From: CAWCDJ01 sp963836015
Lineage (GTDB): Bacteria > Acidobacteriota > Terriglobia > Bryobacterales > Bryobacteraceae
Assembly (NCBI GenBank): GCA_963836015.1
Contig: CAWIIF010000015.1
Span: 1,550,001 to 1,614,000, forward strand
DNA: 64,000 nt
Reading direction: 5' to 3'
Part shown: positions 44,232 through 52,917 of the stretch, piece by piece
Layout: each line of letters starts with the position of its first letter
Numbering within the stretch: the stretch's first letter is position 1
Notes under the pieces: model-generated
Database searches by the model: none
Told to the model about the DNA's origin: nothing
What the model saw: the letters and a program-made list of their open reading frames with translations, nothing else
Position numbers and translations under genes: made by a program

Positions 44232-45182
44232 ATGATCCAAACCTTATTCGGCTCGGTCGAACAAGAGCCATCCCTGCTCGAAAAACTGAAGAGCGGCGTA
44301 CAGAAGACGCGGGCAGGACTGGTCACGGCGCTCGAAGACGCGGTCAAGGGCAAGAAAGAAATCGACGCCGATCTTCTGGATGAGCTGGAATTCACGCTGA
44401 TTTCGGCCGACATCGGGGTGCGCACCACCGAGGAGATTCTGGAGCGTATCCGCGAGCGTGTCTCGCGCCACCAGTTGAACGACGCGACGGAACTGAAGGG
44501 GCTTATTCGCGAACAGCTTCTGGAAATTCTCTCGGCCAGCGAGCGCGCGCCGGCCCGCGTTTCCGAACCGCCGGCGGTGATTCTGGTGGTGGGAGTAAAC
44601 GGCTCCGGGAAGACCACTACTATCGGCAAGCTGGCCAGCCGCTTCAAGGGCGAGCAGCGCTCGGTGCTGCTGTGCGCGGCCGACACCTTCCGAGCCGCGG
44701 CGATCGAACAGTTGGAGATCTGGGGTAGCCGCACCGATACGCCGGTAATCCGGCAGGGGCCGGGCAGCGACCCGAGCGCGGTGCTGTTCGATGCGCTGAA
44801 CGCCGCCCGCGCGCGCAAATCGGACTACGTGATCGTGGACACGGCCGGCCGCCTGCAGACCAAGGAGTACCTGATGGCGGAGCTGCAGAAGATGAGCCGG
44901 ACCGCCAGGAAGGTGATTCCCGACGCGCCGCACGAAGTGCTGCTGGTGCTGGATGCCACCACCGGACAGAACGGCCTCGAACAGGCGCGCAAATTCACCG
45001 AGACTTCCGGGGTGACCGGCATCGTGCTGACTAAGCTCGACGGCACGGCCAAAGGCGGCATCGTGGTGGCGATCGCCCGCGAGCTGAACCTCCCGATCCG
45101 CTACATCGGGGTGGGCGAGCGGGTGGACGACCTGCTGCCGTTCGATTCCGAAAAGTTTGTCGAATCGCTCTTCTTCGAATGA
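44232..45182 (+). CDS. ftsY: Signal recognition particle receptor FtsY
   Basis: A 316-residue GTPase that docks signal recognition particle and ribosomes at the membrane. N domain (about 1-100), then the G domain: G1 GVNGSGKTTT, DTFRAAAIEQLE, G3 DTAGRLQTKEYLM, G4 TKLDGTAKGG. The acidic A domain seen in E. coli is absent, giving the compact form common outside enterics. ATG 44232 has GAGG upstream. Its stop overlaps ribD (ATGA), so ftsY, ribD and ribE form one operon. Confidence 0.94.
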   Translation: MIQTLFGSVEQEPSLLEKLKSGVQKTRAGLVTALEDAVKGKKEIDADLLDELEFTLISADIGVRTTEEILERIRERVSRHQLNDATELKGLIREQLLEILSASERAPARVSEPPAVILVVGVNGSGKTTTIGKLASRFKGEQRSVLLCAADTFRAAAIEQLEIWGSRTDTPVIRQGPGSDPSAVLFDALNAARARKSDYVIVDTAGRLQTKEYLMAELQKMSRTARKVIPDAPHEVLLVLDATTGQNGLEQARKFTETSGVTGIVLTKLDGTAKGGIVVAIARELNLPIRYIGVGERVDDLLPFDSEKFVESLFFE

Positions 45183-46291
45183 ACAACAACAACTTCATGC
45201 GGGAGGCGCTCGACCTGGCGCGCCAGGGCCGGGCGATGGCGAGCCCCAACCCGATGGTGGGGGCCGTTGTGGTGCGCGACGGCGCGGTGGTTGGCCGCGG
45301 CGTCTACACCTGGGCGGGCGTGCGCCACGCGGAAGTGATCGCGCTGGCGGAGGCCGGCACGCAGGCGCGCGGCGCCACCGTGTATGTCAGCCTGGAGCCG
45401 TGCTCGCACCAGGGCCGCACGCCGCCCTGCGCCGAGGCCCTGATCGAGGCGGGAGTGGCGCGGGTGGTCGCGGCCATCGAGGATCCGAATCCGCTGGTCT
45501 CGGGTGAAGGCTTCCGCAAGCTGCGCGATGCGGGCATCGAGGTCGAGATTGCCGCCGAGTACGCCGCCGAAGCGGAAAAGCTCAACGAGCCGTTCGTCCA
45601 TTTCATGCGGACCGGCCGCCCGCTGGTGACGCTCAAAGCCGCCATTACGCTGGATGGGAAGATCTCCGCGCCGGACGACAACCGCGGCTGGATCACCAGC
45701 GAGCGCGCCCGGGCGCACGTTCAGGAACTGCGGCACGATCACGATGCCATCCTCACAGGGATCGGCACCGTGCTCGCCGACGACTGCGCGCTTACGGACC
45801 GCACCGGATTGCCGCGCGCGCGGCCCCTGCTGCGGATCGTCATGGATTCGCAGCTACGCCTGCCTGCCGATTCCAAAATGGTGCGCGGCGCGGCGGGAGA
45901 CCTGGCGGTAGTGACCACTTCCGCCTCCGCTCCGGAGCGCCGCAAGGCAATGGAGGCGCGCGGCATTACGGTGCTGGTATTCGACGGCCCGGGCGGGCGC
46001 GCCGATCTCGCTGAAACCATCGAGTGGCTGGGCCGGCAGAAGTACCTCTCGCTGATGATCGAAGCCGGCAGCAAGTTGAACTGGTCGGCGCTCGAGAGCT
46101 CCTGCGTGGACCGCATCTTTTTCTACTACGGGCCGAAGATCCTGGGGGGCCTGGAGGCCCTGCCGCTAGCCGGGGGAATCGGCCGCAGGCGGCGGGCGGA
46201 TGCCATAAGGATCGGCGGCGTCACCATACATCCCATCCCGCCCGATGAGTTCGCGGTGGAAGGATACGTCGATGTTCACAGGGATTATTGA
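45179..46291 (+). CDS. ribD: Bifunctional riboflavin deaminase/reductase
   Basis: A 370-residue RibD carrying out two steps of riboflavin synthesis. The N-terminal deaminase (about 1-145) has zinc motif RHAEVIALAEAG and EPCSHQGRTPPC. The C-terminal reductase (about 150-365) starts with RPLVTLKAAITLDGKISAP. The length is normal. It starts inside the ftsY stop, and ribE starts 20 bases before its end. No FMN riboswitch precedes it, which fits its position inside an operon. Confidence 0.94.
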   Translation: MNNNNFMREALDLARQGRAMASPNPMVGAVVVRDGAVVGRGVYTWAGVRHAEVIALAEAGTQARGATVYVSLEPCSHQGRTPPCAEALIEAGVARVVAAIEDPNPLVSGEGFRKLRDAGIEVEIAAEYAAEAEKLNEPFVHFMRTGRPLVTLKAAITLDGKISAPDDNRGWITSERARAHVQELRHDHDAILTGIGTVLADDCALTDRTGLPRARPLLRIVMDSQLRLPADSKMVRGAAGDLAVVTTSASAPERRKAMEARGITVLVFDGPGGRADLAETIEWLGRQKYLSLMIEAGSKLNWSALESSCVDRIFFYYGPKILGGLEALPLAGGIGRRRRADAIRIGGVTIHPIPPDEFAVEGYVDVHRDY

Positions 46292-46913
46292 AGAGCTGGG
46301 CACGGTGGAATCGGTCGTGGCGCGCGCCGCCGGAGCGCGCCTCAAGGTCCGCTGCTCCACCGTAATGGAGGACATGACCGAAGGCGCCAGCATCGCCGTG
46401 AACGGAGTGTGCCTCACGGCGGTGGATCTCGAGCCGGACGGCTTCTTCGCGGACATGGCGCCCGAGACGCTCAAGCGCAGCAACCTGGGCGCACTGCGGG
46501 CCGGATCGCGCGTGAACCTGGAGCGGCCTCTTTCGCCGGGCGGCCGGCTGAGCGGCCACATCGTGCAGGGCCACGTGGACGGCACCGGGGAGTTCGTTTC
46601 GCTGGACGCGCTGGGCGACGAGAACTGGTGGCTGCGGATCCGCGTGCCGGCGGAGCTGGACCCGTTCCTGGTTTTCAAAGGCTCGATCGCGATCGACGGC
46701 ATCAGCCTGACGATCGCGGAGCTCGAAGGAGACGTCCTCTCCGTGACCATCATCCCGCACACCTACCGCAATACGACGCTCGGCGGATACCGCACCGGCG
46801 ACAAAGTGAACCTGGAGTGCGATGTGCTGGCCAAGCACGTAGAGAAGCTGCTGCGGAAACTGGATGTGAAGGCGCCGCTGACGGTGGAGAAACTGCGGGA
46901 GAACGGGTATTAG
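46272..46913 (+). CDS. ribE: Riboflavin synthase alpha chain
   Basis: A 213-residue enzyme that joins two 6,7-dimethyl-8-ribityllumazine molecules to make riboflavin. It has two tandem lumazine-binding repeats: the first begins MFTGIIEELGTVE and the second at about residue 97 (HIVQGHVDGTG). NGVCLT and DGISLTI mark the two halves. The ATG at 46272 lies 20 bases inside ribD. ribBA and ribH are not in the window. Confidence 0.94.
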   Translation: MFTGIIEELGTVESVVARAAGARLKVRCSTVMEDMTEGASIAVNGVCLTAVDLEPDGFFADMAPETLKRSNLGALRAGSRVNLERPLSPGGRLSGHIVQGHVDGTGEFVSLDALGDENWWLRIRVPAELDPFLVFKGSIAIDGISLTIAELEGDVLSVTIIPHTYRNTTLGGYRTGDKVNLECDVLAKHVEKLLRKLDVKAPLTVEKLRENGY

Positions 46914-46918
46914 ATTCC

Positions 46919-46955
46919 GGGCAAGGTAAAGCATGCCCCACGCTTTAGCTTGCCC
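46919..46955 (+). repeat. Dispersed GC-rich repeat, copy B (full hairpin)
   Basis: GGGCAAGGTAAAGC, then loop ATGCCCCAC, then GCTTTAGCTTGCCC: a 14-base stem with one mismatch. It lies directly after ribE and may act as a terminator or as a REP-like element. The left arm and loop are shared with copies A (24439) and C (63558). Confidence 0.7.
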
Positions 46956-46968
46956 GGTTCTGTGTTTC

Positions 46969-47976
46969 CTAGTTAACCGATGACGGCCGGCGCTCGGCCT
47001 GGTCCAGCACGATGGTTTGCAGCGATTCGAGCGCTTCCACGACACGCTCCACCAGGTCGTCGGTCTGCGCCACAGCGGTGCGGATGGAATCGACGGACTT
47101 GCGGTGTCCCTCGATCGACTGCTCGAAGACTTTGAGCTCCGCGGTCAGGCTGTCGCGCAACGCCGCGGCATTCTGGTCGAACCCTTCCATCATCGCTTCG
47201 ATTTTGTGCAGCCGCTCGCTGGTGGCGATAAGGCCCTGCTCCACACCCGCGAGGCGTTCGGCCAGCGCTGTGCGCTCGTCGCCGGCGGCGGCCACTTCGC
47301 TGCGCAGGCTGTTCAAGGCCTCGCCCGCGGAACGTTCCAGGGCGGAGATCGTGTTCTCATGCATTTGCATCATGCTGGAGAAGCGCGACTCCATCTGCTG
47401 CATCTCGGCGTGGAAGGCAGTCTCGAGGGCTTCCCATCCGGGCACCGTCGGAGCCTTGGCGCGGCGTGCGGCCACGCTCAACAGCTTCAGCTCGAGCATC
47501 AGTTTCTGAACGCGCTGGAAGCGGCCCGCCGGATCTTTCGACAGGCAGCCGTTGAGCACACGGTCCACCGCCGGGCTGCCCGAGGACGCGGGCTGTGAGT
47601 GCTGAAGCGACTGGGCGATCGCCTCCGGGCCTTCCCCTTCGAACGCGCGCCTGCCGGTGAACATCTCATACAGAATCGCGCCGAACGAGAAGATGTCGCT
47701 GCGGGCATCCGCCTGCGCGCCTGAAAGCAATTCGGGTGCGGTATACGGCGTGACCTTGCCGTATTCAAACAGCGGCAGAAGCTCTACCGTGTCCGAGTTC
47801 ACCCTGATCTGCGACGGAGTCAGGGCGCCGTGTGCGCTGCCGGCCTCATGAATCTTTCTAAGGGCCTCCGCCAGACTGAGTGCGTGGTTCAACGCGTCGG
47901 TGATTGGGATCCTGCCTCCTCCCAACACCTGGGCGAGGGTTTGCGGTTCCTGAACATTCGTCATGAGACTGGTCAT
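46969..47976 (-). CDS. Pseudokinase with C-terminal coiled coil
   Basis: A 335-residue protein. Residues about 25-185 resemble the C-lobe of a Ser/Thr kinase: APELL (80-84), ARSDIFSFGAILYEMFTGRR and KDPAGRFQRVQKL. The N-lobe with its glycine loop and lysine is missing, HRD is replaced by HGAL (49-52) and DFG by LFE (69-71). Catalysis is therefore not expected. The last 150 residues are a long coiled coil. It may be a scaffold. Start ATG 47976 has GGAGGAG upstream. It is convergent with ribE and lies next to the glycosyltransferase. Confidence 0.75.
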   Translation of the reverse strand: MTSLMTNVQEPQTLAQVLGGGRIPITDALNHALSLAEALRKIHEAGSAHGALTPSQIRVNSDTVELLPLFEYGKVTPYTAPELLSGAQADARSDIFSFGAILYEMFTGRRAFEGEGPEAIAQSLQHSQPASSGSPAVDRVLNGCLSKDPAGRFQRVQKLMLELKLLSVAARRAKAPTVPGWEALETAFHAEMQQMESRFSSMMQMHENTISALERSAGEALNSLRSEVAAAGDERTALAERLAGVEQGLIATSERLHKIEAMMEGFDQNAAALRDSLTAELKVFEQSIEGHRKSVDSIRTAVAQTDDLVERVVEALESLQTIVLDQAERRPSSVN

Positions 47977-48082
47977 GGTACTCCTCCGTCTTCAGAAAGT
48001 AAAACAGGTACACGCCGCGGGTTCAAGTATGCCTGCAGTGTTAACGGCTAAATTGTGAGTACCAGACGTACATTCCCTATGG

Positions 48083-49183
48083 TTATCCAACCATCGATTC
48101 CCGGAAGAATTCGAGGGATCGCGCGGCACACGTTTCCCAGCGGAAATCGGCCGCTCGCACGCGTCCGCGAGCAGCCAGATCCGCACGCAGGGCGGGCGAC
48201 AGGAGCAGGCGCTGGAGGGCATCGCGCAGCTCCTGCGGGCTGCGTGGATCCACCAACACCGCGGCATCGCCGGCGATCTCCGGCAGGGAAGAGACGTTCG
48301 ATGTGACCACCGGAACGCCGGCCGCCATGGCCTGCGCCACCGGAAAGCCGAATCCCTCGTACAGCGAAGGATAGGCGAAGACCGTTGCGCCGGCCGTGAG
48401 CAGCGGCAGATCCGCCTCGGGGACATATCCCAGGTAGCGGGTCTGCCGTACCCGCTCCAGGGTGGCGGCCGGGGCCCACCCCGCGGGACCGGCTGTTACC
48501 AGCTCGAACTCTTCGCGCAGCGAGGCCGGCAGGGCCTCCCAGGCATCGAGCAGCGTGTCGAGGTTCTTGCGCGGCTCGATGGTGCCGACGAACAGGACGT
48601 ACGACTGCTTCAGGTGATAGCGCGTGCGCAGGCCGTCTACCGCGCGGGCATCCGGGTCGAAGAACGAGCCGGCGATGCCGGAGTGGATGACCGCGATCTT
48701 TTCGGGCGGCAGGCGCAGCAGGCGCACCGCGTCGTCGCGGGTTGCGGCCGAGACCGCGATCAGACGATGCGCCCGGCGCGCGAGCTCGGCGAAGTTGCTA
48801 TCGGCGCGGCGGTTGGCGGCGGGATGCAGCTCCGGCATCAGCCAGCTCGTCATGTCGTGAATGGTGGCGGTGAGGCGCGGCCGCCGCGGCGGGTTCCGCA
48901 CCAGGCTGCTGGCGTGGAAGACGTCGGCGCCGCGCGTCATCCAATCGAGAGAGGGCAGCCGGGCGTAGTTCGAGAGCGCCAGCGAACCGAGCCCGAGCGT
49001 GGTGGCGAAGCGGCCGGCGATCGACCCTTCGTGCGTGAGCGGCCGAAGTTCCGGCATGGCGGGCACGGTGCGGATCTCGTCCGGCCCGGCGGCGCGGCGC
49101 AAGTGCTGGATCCAGTAATAGAGGTAATTCTTGACACCGGCGCTGCGGATGAGCAGAGGTACGGCGTCGATCGCGACGCGCAT
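48083..49183 (-). CDS. Group 1 (GT4) glycosyltransferase
   Basis: A 366-residue retaining glycosyltransferase of the GT-B fold. The N-terminal domain holds DVFHASS and TATIHDMTSW; the C-terminal donor-binding domain has VGTIEPRKNLDTLL and the E-x7-E motif PSLYEGFGFPVAQAMAAG. It would add a sugar from a nucleotide donor to a glycan or lipid. Donor and acceptor are unknown. It diverges from the his leader with 30 bases between. Confidence 0.88.
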   Translation of the reverse strand: MRVAIDAVPLLIRSAGVKNYLYYWIQHLRRAAGPDEIRTVPAMPELRPLTHEGSIAGRFATTLGLGSLALSNYARLPSLDWMTRGADVFHASSLVRNPPRRPRLTATIHDMTSWLMPELHPAANRRADSNFAELARRAHRLIAVSAATRDDAVRLLRLPPEKIAVIHSGIAGSFFDPDARAVDGLRTRYHLKQSYVLFVGTIEPRKNLDTLLDAWEALPASLREEFELVTAGPAGWAPAATLERVRQTRYLGYVPEADLPLLTAGATVFAYPSLYEGFGFPVAQAMAAGVPVVTSNVSSLPEIAGDAAVLVDPRSPQELRDALQRLLLSPALRADLAARGRVRAADFRWETCAARSLEFFRESMVG

Positions 49184-49213
49184 CGTTTTCAGTATGTGCT
49201 AAACTACCGGTTT

Positions 49214-49282
49214 ATGGCAGCAGCCACCCTCGCCAGGCATCATCATCACCATCGTGCCGCAACGCGACGGGCGGTGTTCTGA
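49214..49282 (+). CDS. hisL: His operon leader peptide
   Basis: A 22-residue open frame, MAAATLARHHHHHRAATRRAV followed by F and a stop, with five consecutive histidine codons (49238-49252). It lies 69 bases before hisI and is followed by a strong terminator hairpin. This is the arrangement of a histidine attenuator: stalling at His codons would free downstream RNA to form an antiterminator. No strong ribosome site is visible. Confidence 0.82.
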   Translation: MAAATLARHHHHHRAATRRAVF

Positions 49283-49331
49283 TTGGCCTCACACCGGAAT
49301 TTGAAATGACGCCCGCCGCGAAACGGCGGGC
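49272..49331 (+). terminator. His operon attenuator (hairpins)
   Basis: Terminator stem GCCCGCCG/CGGCGGGC (49311-49318 with 49324-49331), loop CGAAA, then TTTTTTATTTT. An earlier hairpin CGGTGT/ACACCG (49272-49277 with 49291-49296) holds the leader stop codon in its loop. An alternative pairing CGGGCG (49268-49273) with CGCCCG (49310-49315) would break both and act as an antiterminator. Confidence 0.8.
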
Positions 49332-49351
49332 TTTTTTATTTTGTGCTCAAC

Positions 49352-49732
49352 ATGAATCTCGACTTTCAGAAATCGGACGGATTGATCACCGCCGTCATTC
49401 AGGACCACGCCAGCGGACGCGTCCTGATGGTGGGCTACATGAATGAGGAAGCCTTCCGCAAGACCGTGGAGACCGGCTTCGCCACCTTCTATTCGCGTTC
49501 GCGCAAGAAGCTCTGGCTGAAGGGAGAAAGCTCGGGCCACCGCCTGCTGGTGAAAGAGATCGCGACCGATTGCGACCAGGACGCGGTGCTGGTGAAGGTG
49601 GAAGCCCTGGGCCCCGGCGTGTGCCACGAGGGCTACCAGAGCTGCTTCTTCCGCACCCTCGAAGCCGGCGAATGGAAGGTCGCGGACGTCCGCTCGTACG
49701 ATCCGGACGCGGTCTACGGAGGCAAGGCGTGA
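49352..49732 (+). CDS. hisI: Phosphoribosyl-AMP cyclohydrolase
   Basis: A 126-residue monofunctional HisI that opens the purine ring of phosphoribosyl-AMP. Zinc and catalytic motifs are clear: TFYSRSRKKLWLKGESSGH, DCDQDAVLVKVE and CHEGYQSCF. The HisE (pyrophosphohydrolase) domain found fused in E. coli is absent. It is the first enzyme gene after the attenuator; ATG 49352 is preferred over GTG 49343. hisG overlaps its stop. Confidence 0.93.
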   Translation: MNLDFQKSDGLITAVIQDHASGRVLMVGYMNEEAFRKTVETGFATFYSRSRKKLWLKGESSGHRLLVKEIATDCDQDAVLVKVEALGPGVCHEGYQSCFFRTLEAGEWKVADVRSYDPDAVYGGKA

Positions 49733-50598
49733 AGCTGAAGCTGGGCATTCCGAAAGGCTCGCTCGAGAACGCCACGATCGACCTGTTCCGCCGCGCCGGA
49801 TTTTCGATCACCACCAGCAGCCGCTCGTATTTTCCGGGCATCGACGATCCGGAGATCGAGTGCATGCTGATCCGCGCGCAGGAGATGGCGCGTTACGTGG
49901 AAGACGGCATTCTGGACGCGGGGCTGACCGGGCGGGATTGGATCGAAGAGAACGAGGCGACCGTGATGGCGGTGGCGGACCTGATCTACGCCAAGCAGAG
50001 CTTCGGCAAAGTCCGCTGGGTTCTGGCGGTACCGGAAGCGTCGAGCTTCCACACGGTGCACGACCTGGAGGGCAAGATCATCGCCACCGAACTGGTGGCC
50101 ACAACGAAGCGGTACCTGGCGTCGCACGGTGTGAAGGCGAAGGTAGAATTCAGTTGGGGCGCCACCGAGGTGAAGCCGCCGGTGCTGGCGGATGCCATTG
50201 TGGAAGTCACCGAGACGGGCTCTTCGCTGCGCGCCAACAAGCTCAAGATCATCGATACGGTGATGGAGTCGAACACGCAGTTGATCGCCAACTGCCGGTC
50301 CTGGGAGGACCCGGCGAAGCAACGCAAGCTGCTCGACATTAAGATGCTGCTCGAAGGCGCGATCAACGCACTCGGCAAAGTGGGGTTGATGCTCAACGTC
50401 CATAAGAACGACCTGCAGGCCGTGCTGGGCGTGCTGCCGGCGTTGAAGCGGCCGACTATCTCGCACCTCAGCGATGAGGAATGGCTGGCGGTGAACACGA
50501 TTCTCGATGAATCCACGGTGCGCGACATCATCCCGCGGCTCAAGCAGGCGGGAGCGCAGGGGATCGTGGAATATCCGCTGAATAAGATCGTCCTGTGA
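49729..50598 (+). CDS. hisG: ATP phosphoribosyltransferase, long form
   Basis: A 289-residue HisG catalysing the first and feedback-controlled step of histidine synthesis. Catalytic domain about 1-210 (LGIPKGSLENATIDLF, GLTGRDWIEE, ATKRY-type phosphate loop, VEVTETGSSLRANKLK) plus a C-terminal regulatory ACT-like domain of about 75 residues. The long form does not need HisZ. Start is GTG 49729, overlapping the hisI stop; the frame is open further back to 49570. Confidence 0.93.
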   Translation: MKLKLGIPKGSLENATIDLFRRAGFSITTSSRSYFPGIDDPEIECMLIRAQEMARYVEDGILDAGLTGRDWIEENEATVMAVADLIYAKQSFGKVRWVLAVPEASSFHTVHDLEGKIIATELVATTKRYLASHGVKAKVEFSWGATEVKPPVLADAIVEVTETGSSLRANKLKIIDTVMESNTQLIANCRSWEDPAKQRKLLDIKMLLEGAINALGKVGLMLNVHKNDLQAVLGVLPALKRPTISHLSDEEWLAVNTILDESTVRDIIPRLKQAGAQGIVEYPLNKIVL

Positions 50599-51842
50599 TC
50601 CGCATACTGGCAAGCAAAGATATCGGCCGCCTGCTGGCTCGCAAGGCGGCGCGATTTACGGAAGCAGAAGCCGTGGTGCGGCCGATCCTCGAGGCCGTGC
50701 GGAGCCGCGGCGACCGCGCGTTGATGGAGTATGCCCGCAAATTCGACGGCCTGGCGCGCAAGTCGGTCCGGGTGCCCGCGGCGGAACTCGAGGCGGCGCG
50801 GGTCAACCTGGCGCCGGAGTTCCGGCGCGCCGCCGAGACCGCCGCAGCCAATATTCGCGCCTACGCCGAACGCCAGATGCCGCCGGAGTGGAGCCGCGAA
50901 TTCCGAACGGGCCTGCGGCTTGGTCAGATCGTGCGGCCTCTCGACACGGTAGCGGCGTACATCCCGGCCGGACGCTATCCGCTGCCCTCCACCCTCCTGA
51001 TGACGGTGGTGCCGGCGCAGGTGGCCGGCGTGCCGAATATCTGCGTGGCTTCGCCGCGGCCTGTGGTTGAGGTGTTCGGTACGGCGTCGCTGCTGGGAGT
51101 CGGAAACGTCTTCCAGATGGGCGGCGCCCAGGCCATCGCGGCGTTCGCATACGGGACCCGCACGGTGCCGCGCGCGGACCGCATCGTCGGTCCGGGCAAC
51201 ATCTACGTGGCGGCGGCTAAAAAGCTGCTGGCGGGCGAGGTGGGGATCGATTTCGTCGCCGGGCCCACCGAGATTCTGATGATTGCCGCCGAGGGCGATC
51301 CGCGTCACATTGCGGCGGACATGCTGGCGCAGGCCGAGCACGATGTGGACGCTTCGGCGATCCTGCTGACCACATCGAAGCGGCTGGCCCGGGCAGTCGC
51401 CAGGGAACTGGAGCGGCAGCTTGCCGTTCTGCCGACGGCCGCGGTGGCGTCGAAATCCATCGCGCGCAACTCGGCCATCATTTTGGTGGAGTCGCTGGAG
51501 GAGGCCGTGGAGATTTCGAACCGCTTCGCTCCCGAGCATCTCAGCATCCCGGATTCCGCGCTGCTGGCCAGGGTGAAGCACGCCGGCAGCGTGTTCGTCG
51601 GTCCGCACAGTCCCGAGGCGGCCGGCGATTATGCTTCCGGCCCCAACCACGTCCTGCCCACCAGCGGCGCCGCACGCATCCGCGGGGGACTTTCCGTAAT
51701 GGACTATCTCAAAGTCATTTCCGTGCAGGAACTCTCGGCGGCCGCGCTCGCTCGCATCGCGCCCGCCGTGACGACGCTGGCGCGCGCCGAGGGCCTGGAA
51801 GCCCACGCCCGCTCCGTGGAGGTTCGGCTCGATGGCCGTTAA
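50595..51842 (+). CDS. hisD: Histidinol dehydrogenase
   Basis: A 415-residue zinc enzyme performing the last two oxidations, histidinol to histidine. It shows YIPAGRYPLPSTLLMTVVPA, the GPGNIYVAAAKKLL motif, DFVAGPTEILMIA and AEHDVDASA with zinc ligands. Start is GTG 50595, overlapping hisG. The length is usual. hisC begins 11 bases before its end. Confidence 0.94.
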   Translation: MIRILASKDIGRLLARKAARFTEAEAVVRPILEAVRSRGDRALMEYARKFDGLARKSVRVPAAELEAARVNLAPEFRRAAETAAANIRAYAERQMPPEWSREFRTGLRLGQIVRPLDTVAAYIPAGRYPLPSTLLMTVVPAQVAGVPNICVASPRPVVEVFGTASLLGVGNVFQMGGAQAIAAFAYGTRTVPRADRIVGPGNIYVAAAKKLLAGEVGIDFVAGPTEILMIAAEGDPRHIAADMLAQAEHDVDASAILLTTSKRLARAVARELERQLAVLPTAAVASKSIARNSAIILVESLEEAVEISNRFAPEHLSIPDSALLARVKHAGSVFVGPHSPEAAGDYASGPNHVLPTSGAARIRGGLSVMDYLKVISVQELSAAALARIAPAVTTLARAEGLEAHARSVEVRLDGR

Positions 51843-52917
51843 GGCACCCAAGCTCCCCAAAGGCGCGATACGGCCGCGCCGCGCCGTGCAGGCCATGGCG
51901 CCCTACTCCCCTCCGACCGCCGGCCGCAACGGCAAACTGCGGCTCGATTTCAACGAGAACACCGTGGGCTGCTCGCCGCGCGTGATCGCCGCTATCCGGG
52001 AGCAGCTCACGCCCGGCTGCCTCGCGATCTATCCCGAATACGGCGGGGCCAAAGAGGCCGTCGCTGCTTACTTCGGCGTCGCGCCGTCGCAATTCGTCTT
52101 CACTAACGGAACCGACGAAGCCATCCAGGTCTTTCTCAATACGTATGTCGATGACGGGCAGGAAGTGGTGCTCCTGAAGCCTTCCTATGCGATGTACCGA
52201 TTCTACTCCGAGGTGGCGGGCGCAAAGATCAAGGAGGTCGAGTACCCTTGGCCCGGCATGGAGTTCCCGCTCCAGGACGTGCTCGATGCCATCACACCCC
52301 AAACGCGCGCAGTCCTGCTGGCCAATCCGAACAACCCCACCGGCACGGGAATCGGGCTGCTCGGCATCGAGCGCATTCTGCACCGGGCGCGGAAGGCCGT
52401 GGTGCTGATCGACGAGGCCTACTACGAGTTTTGCGGTGTCACGGCGCTCACTGAAATCGAGCGGGTGCCCAACCTGTTCGTCTGCCGGACCTTCTCCAAA
52501 GTGTTCGGCATGGCCGCGATGCGGCTGGGCTGCCTGTTTTCGCACGAGGCCAACGTGGCCTACCTGCACAAAGCGCAATCGCCGTACAGCGTAAATTCCG
52601 TGGCAGTGCTGGCGGCCCAGGCCGCGCTGGAGGACCGCGAATACATCGAAACTTACGTGGCCGAAGTGCTGGCCGCGCGGGAGCTTTTGTGCGTGGGCCT
52701 CGAGAAACTCGACATCCGCTACGTGCCCAGCTCCGCCAACTTCGTCCTGGGTGACTTCGGCCGCCGTGCGATCGAAGTGCGCGATGCGCTGCGCGGCCAG
52801 GCCATCCTGGTGCGCGACCGCAGCTATGAAGCCCCGGGCTGCGTCCGCATCACGGTCGGAACGCGGGAACAGACACGGCGGCTGCTGGCGGCGCTCGAGG
52901 AGATCTGGAACCGATGA
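51832..52917 (+). CDS. hisC: Histidinol-phosphate aminotransferase
   Basis: A 361-residue PLP enzyme converting imidazole acetol-phosphate to histidinol-phosphate. FNENTVGCSP, ANPNNPTG, DEAYYEF and the cofactor lysine in RTFSKVFGMAAMRLG are present. It sits between hisD and the HAD gene with overlaps on both sides. It is a separate protein from the HisC-like enzyme at 41 kb and belongs to histidine synthesis by position. Confidence 0.93.
   Translation: MAVKAPKLPKGAIRPRRAVQAMAPYSPPTAGRNGKLRLDFNENTVGCSPRVIAAIREQLTPGCLAIYPEYGGAKEAVAAYFGVAPSQFVFTNGTDEAIQVFLNTYVDDGQEVVLLKPSYAMYRFYSEVAGAKIKEVEYPWPGMEFPLQDVLDAITPQTRAVLLANPNNPTGTGIGLLGIERILHRARKAVVLIDEAYYEFCGVTALTEIERVPNLFVCRTFSKVFGMAAMRLGCLFSHEANVAYLHKAQSPYSVNSVAVLAAQAALEDREYIETYVAEVLAARELLCVGLEKLDIRYVPSSANFVLGDFGRRAIEVRDALRGQAILVRDRSYEAPGCVRITVGTREQTRRLLAALEEIWNR

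Noticed and set aside
45120..45179. FMN riboswitch before ribD
   Set aside because: ribD starts inside the ftsY stop codon, so there is no leader for a riboswitch.
49986..51896. A 636-codon minus-strand frame inside the his operon
   Set aside because: It is antisense to hisG and hisD, which are certain genes.
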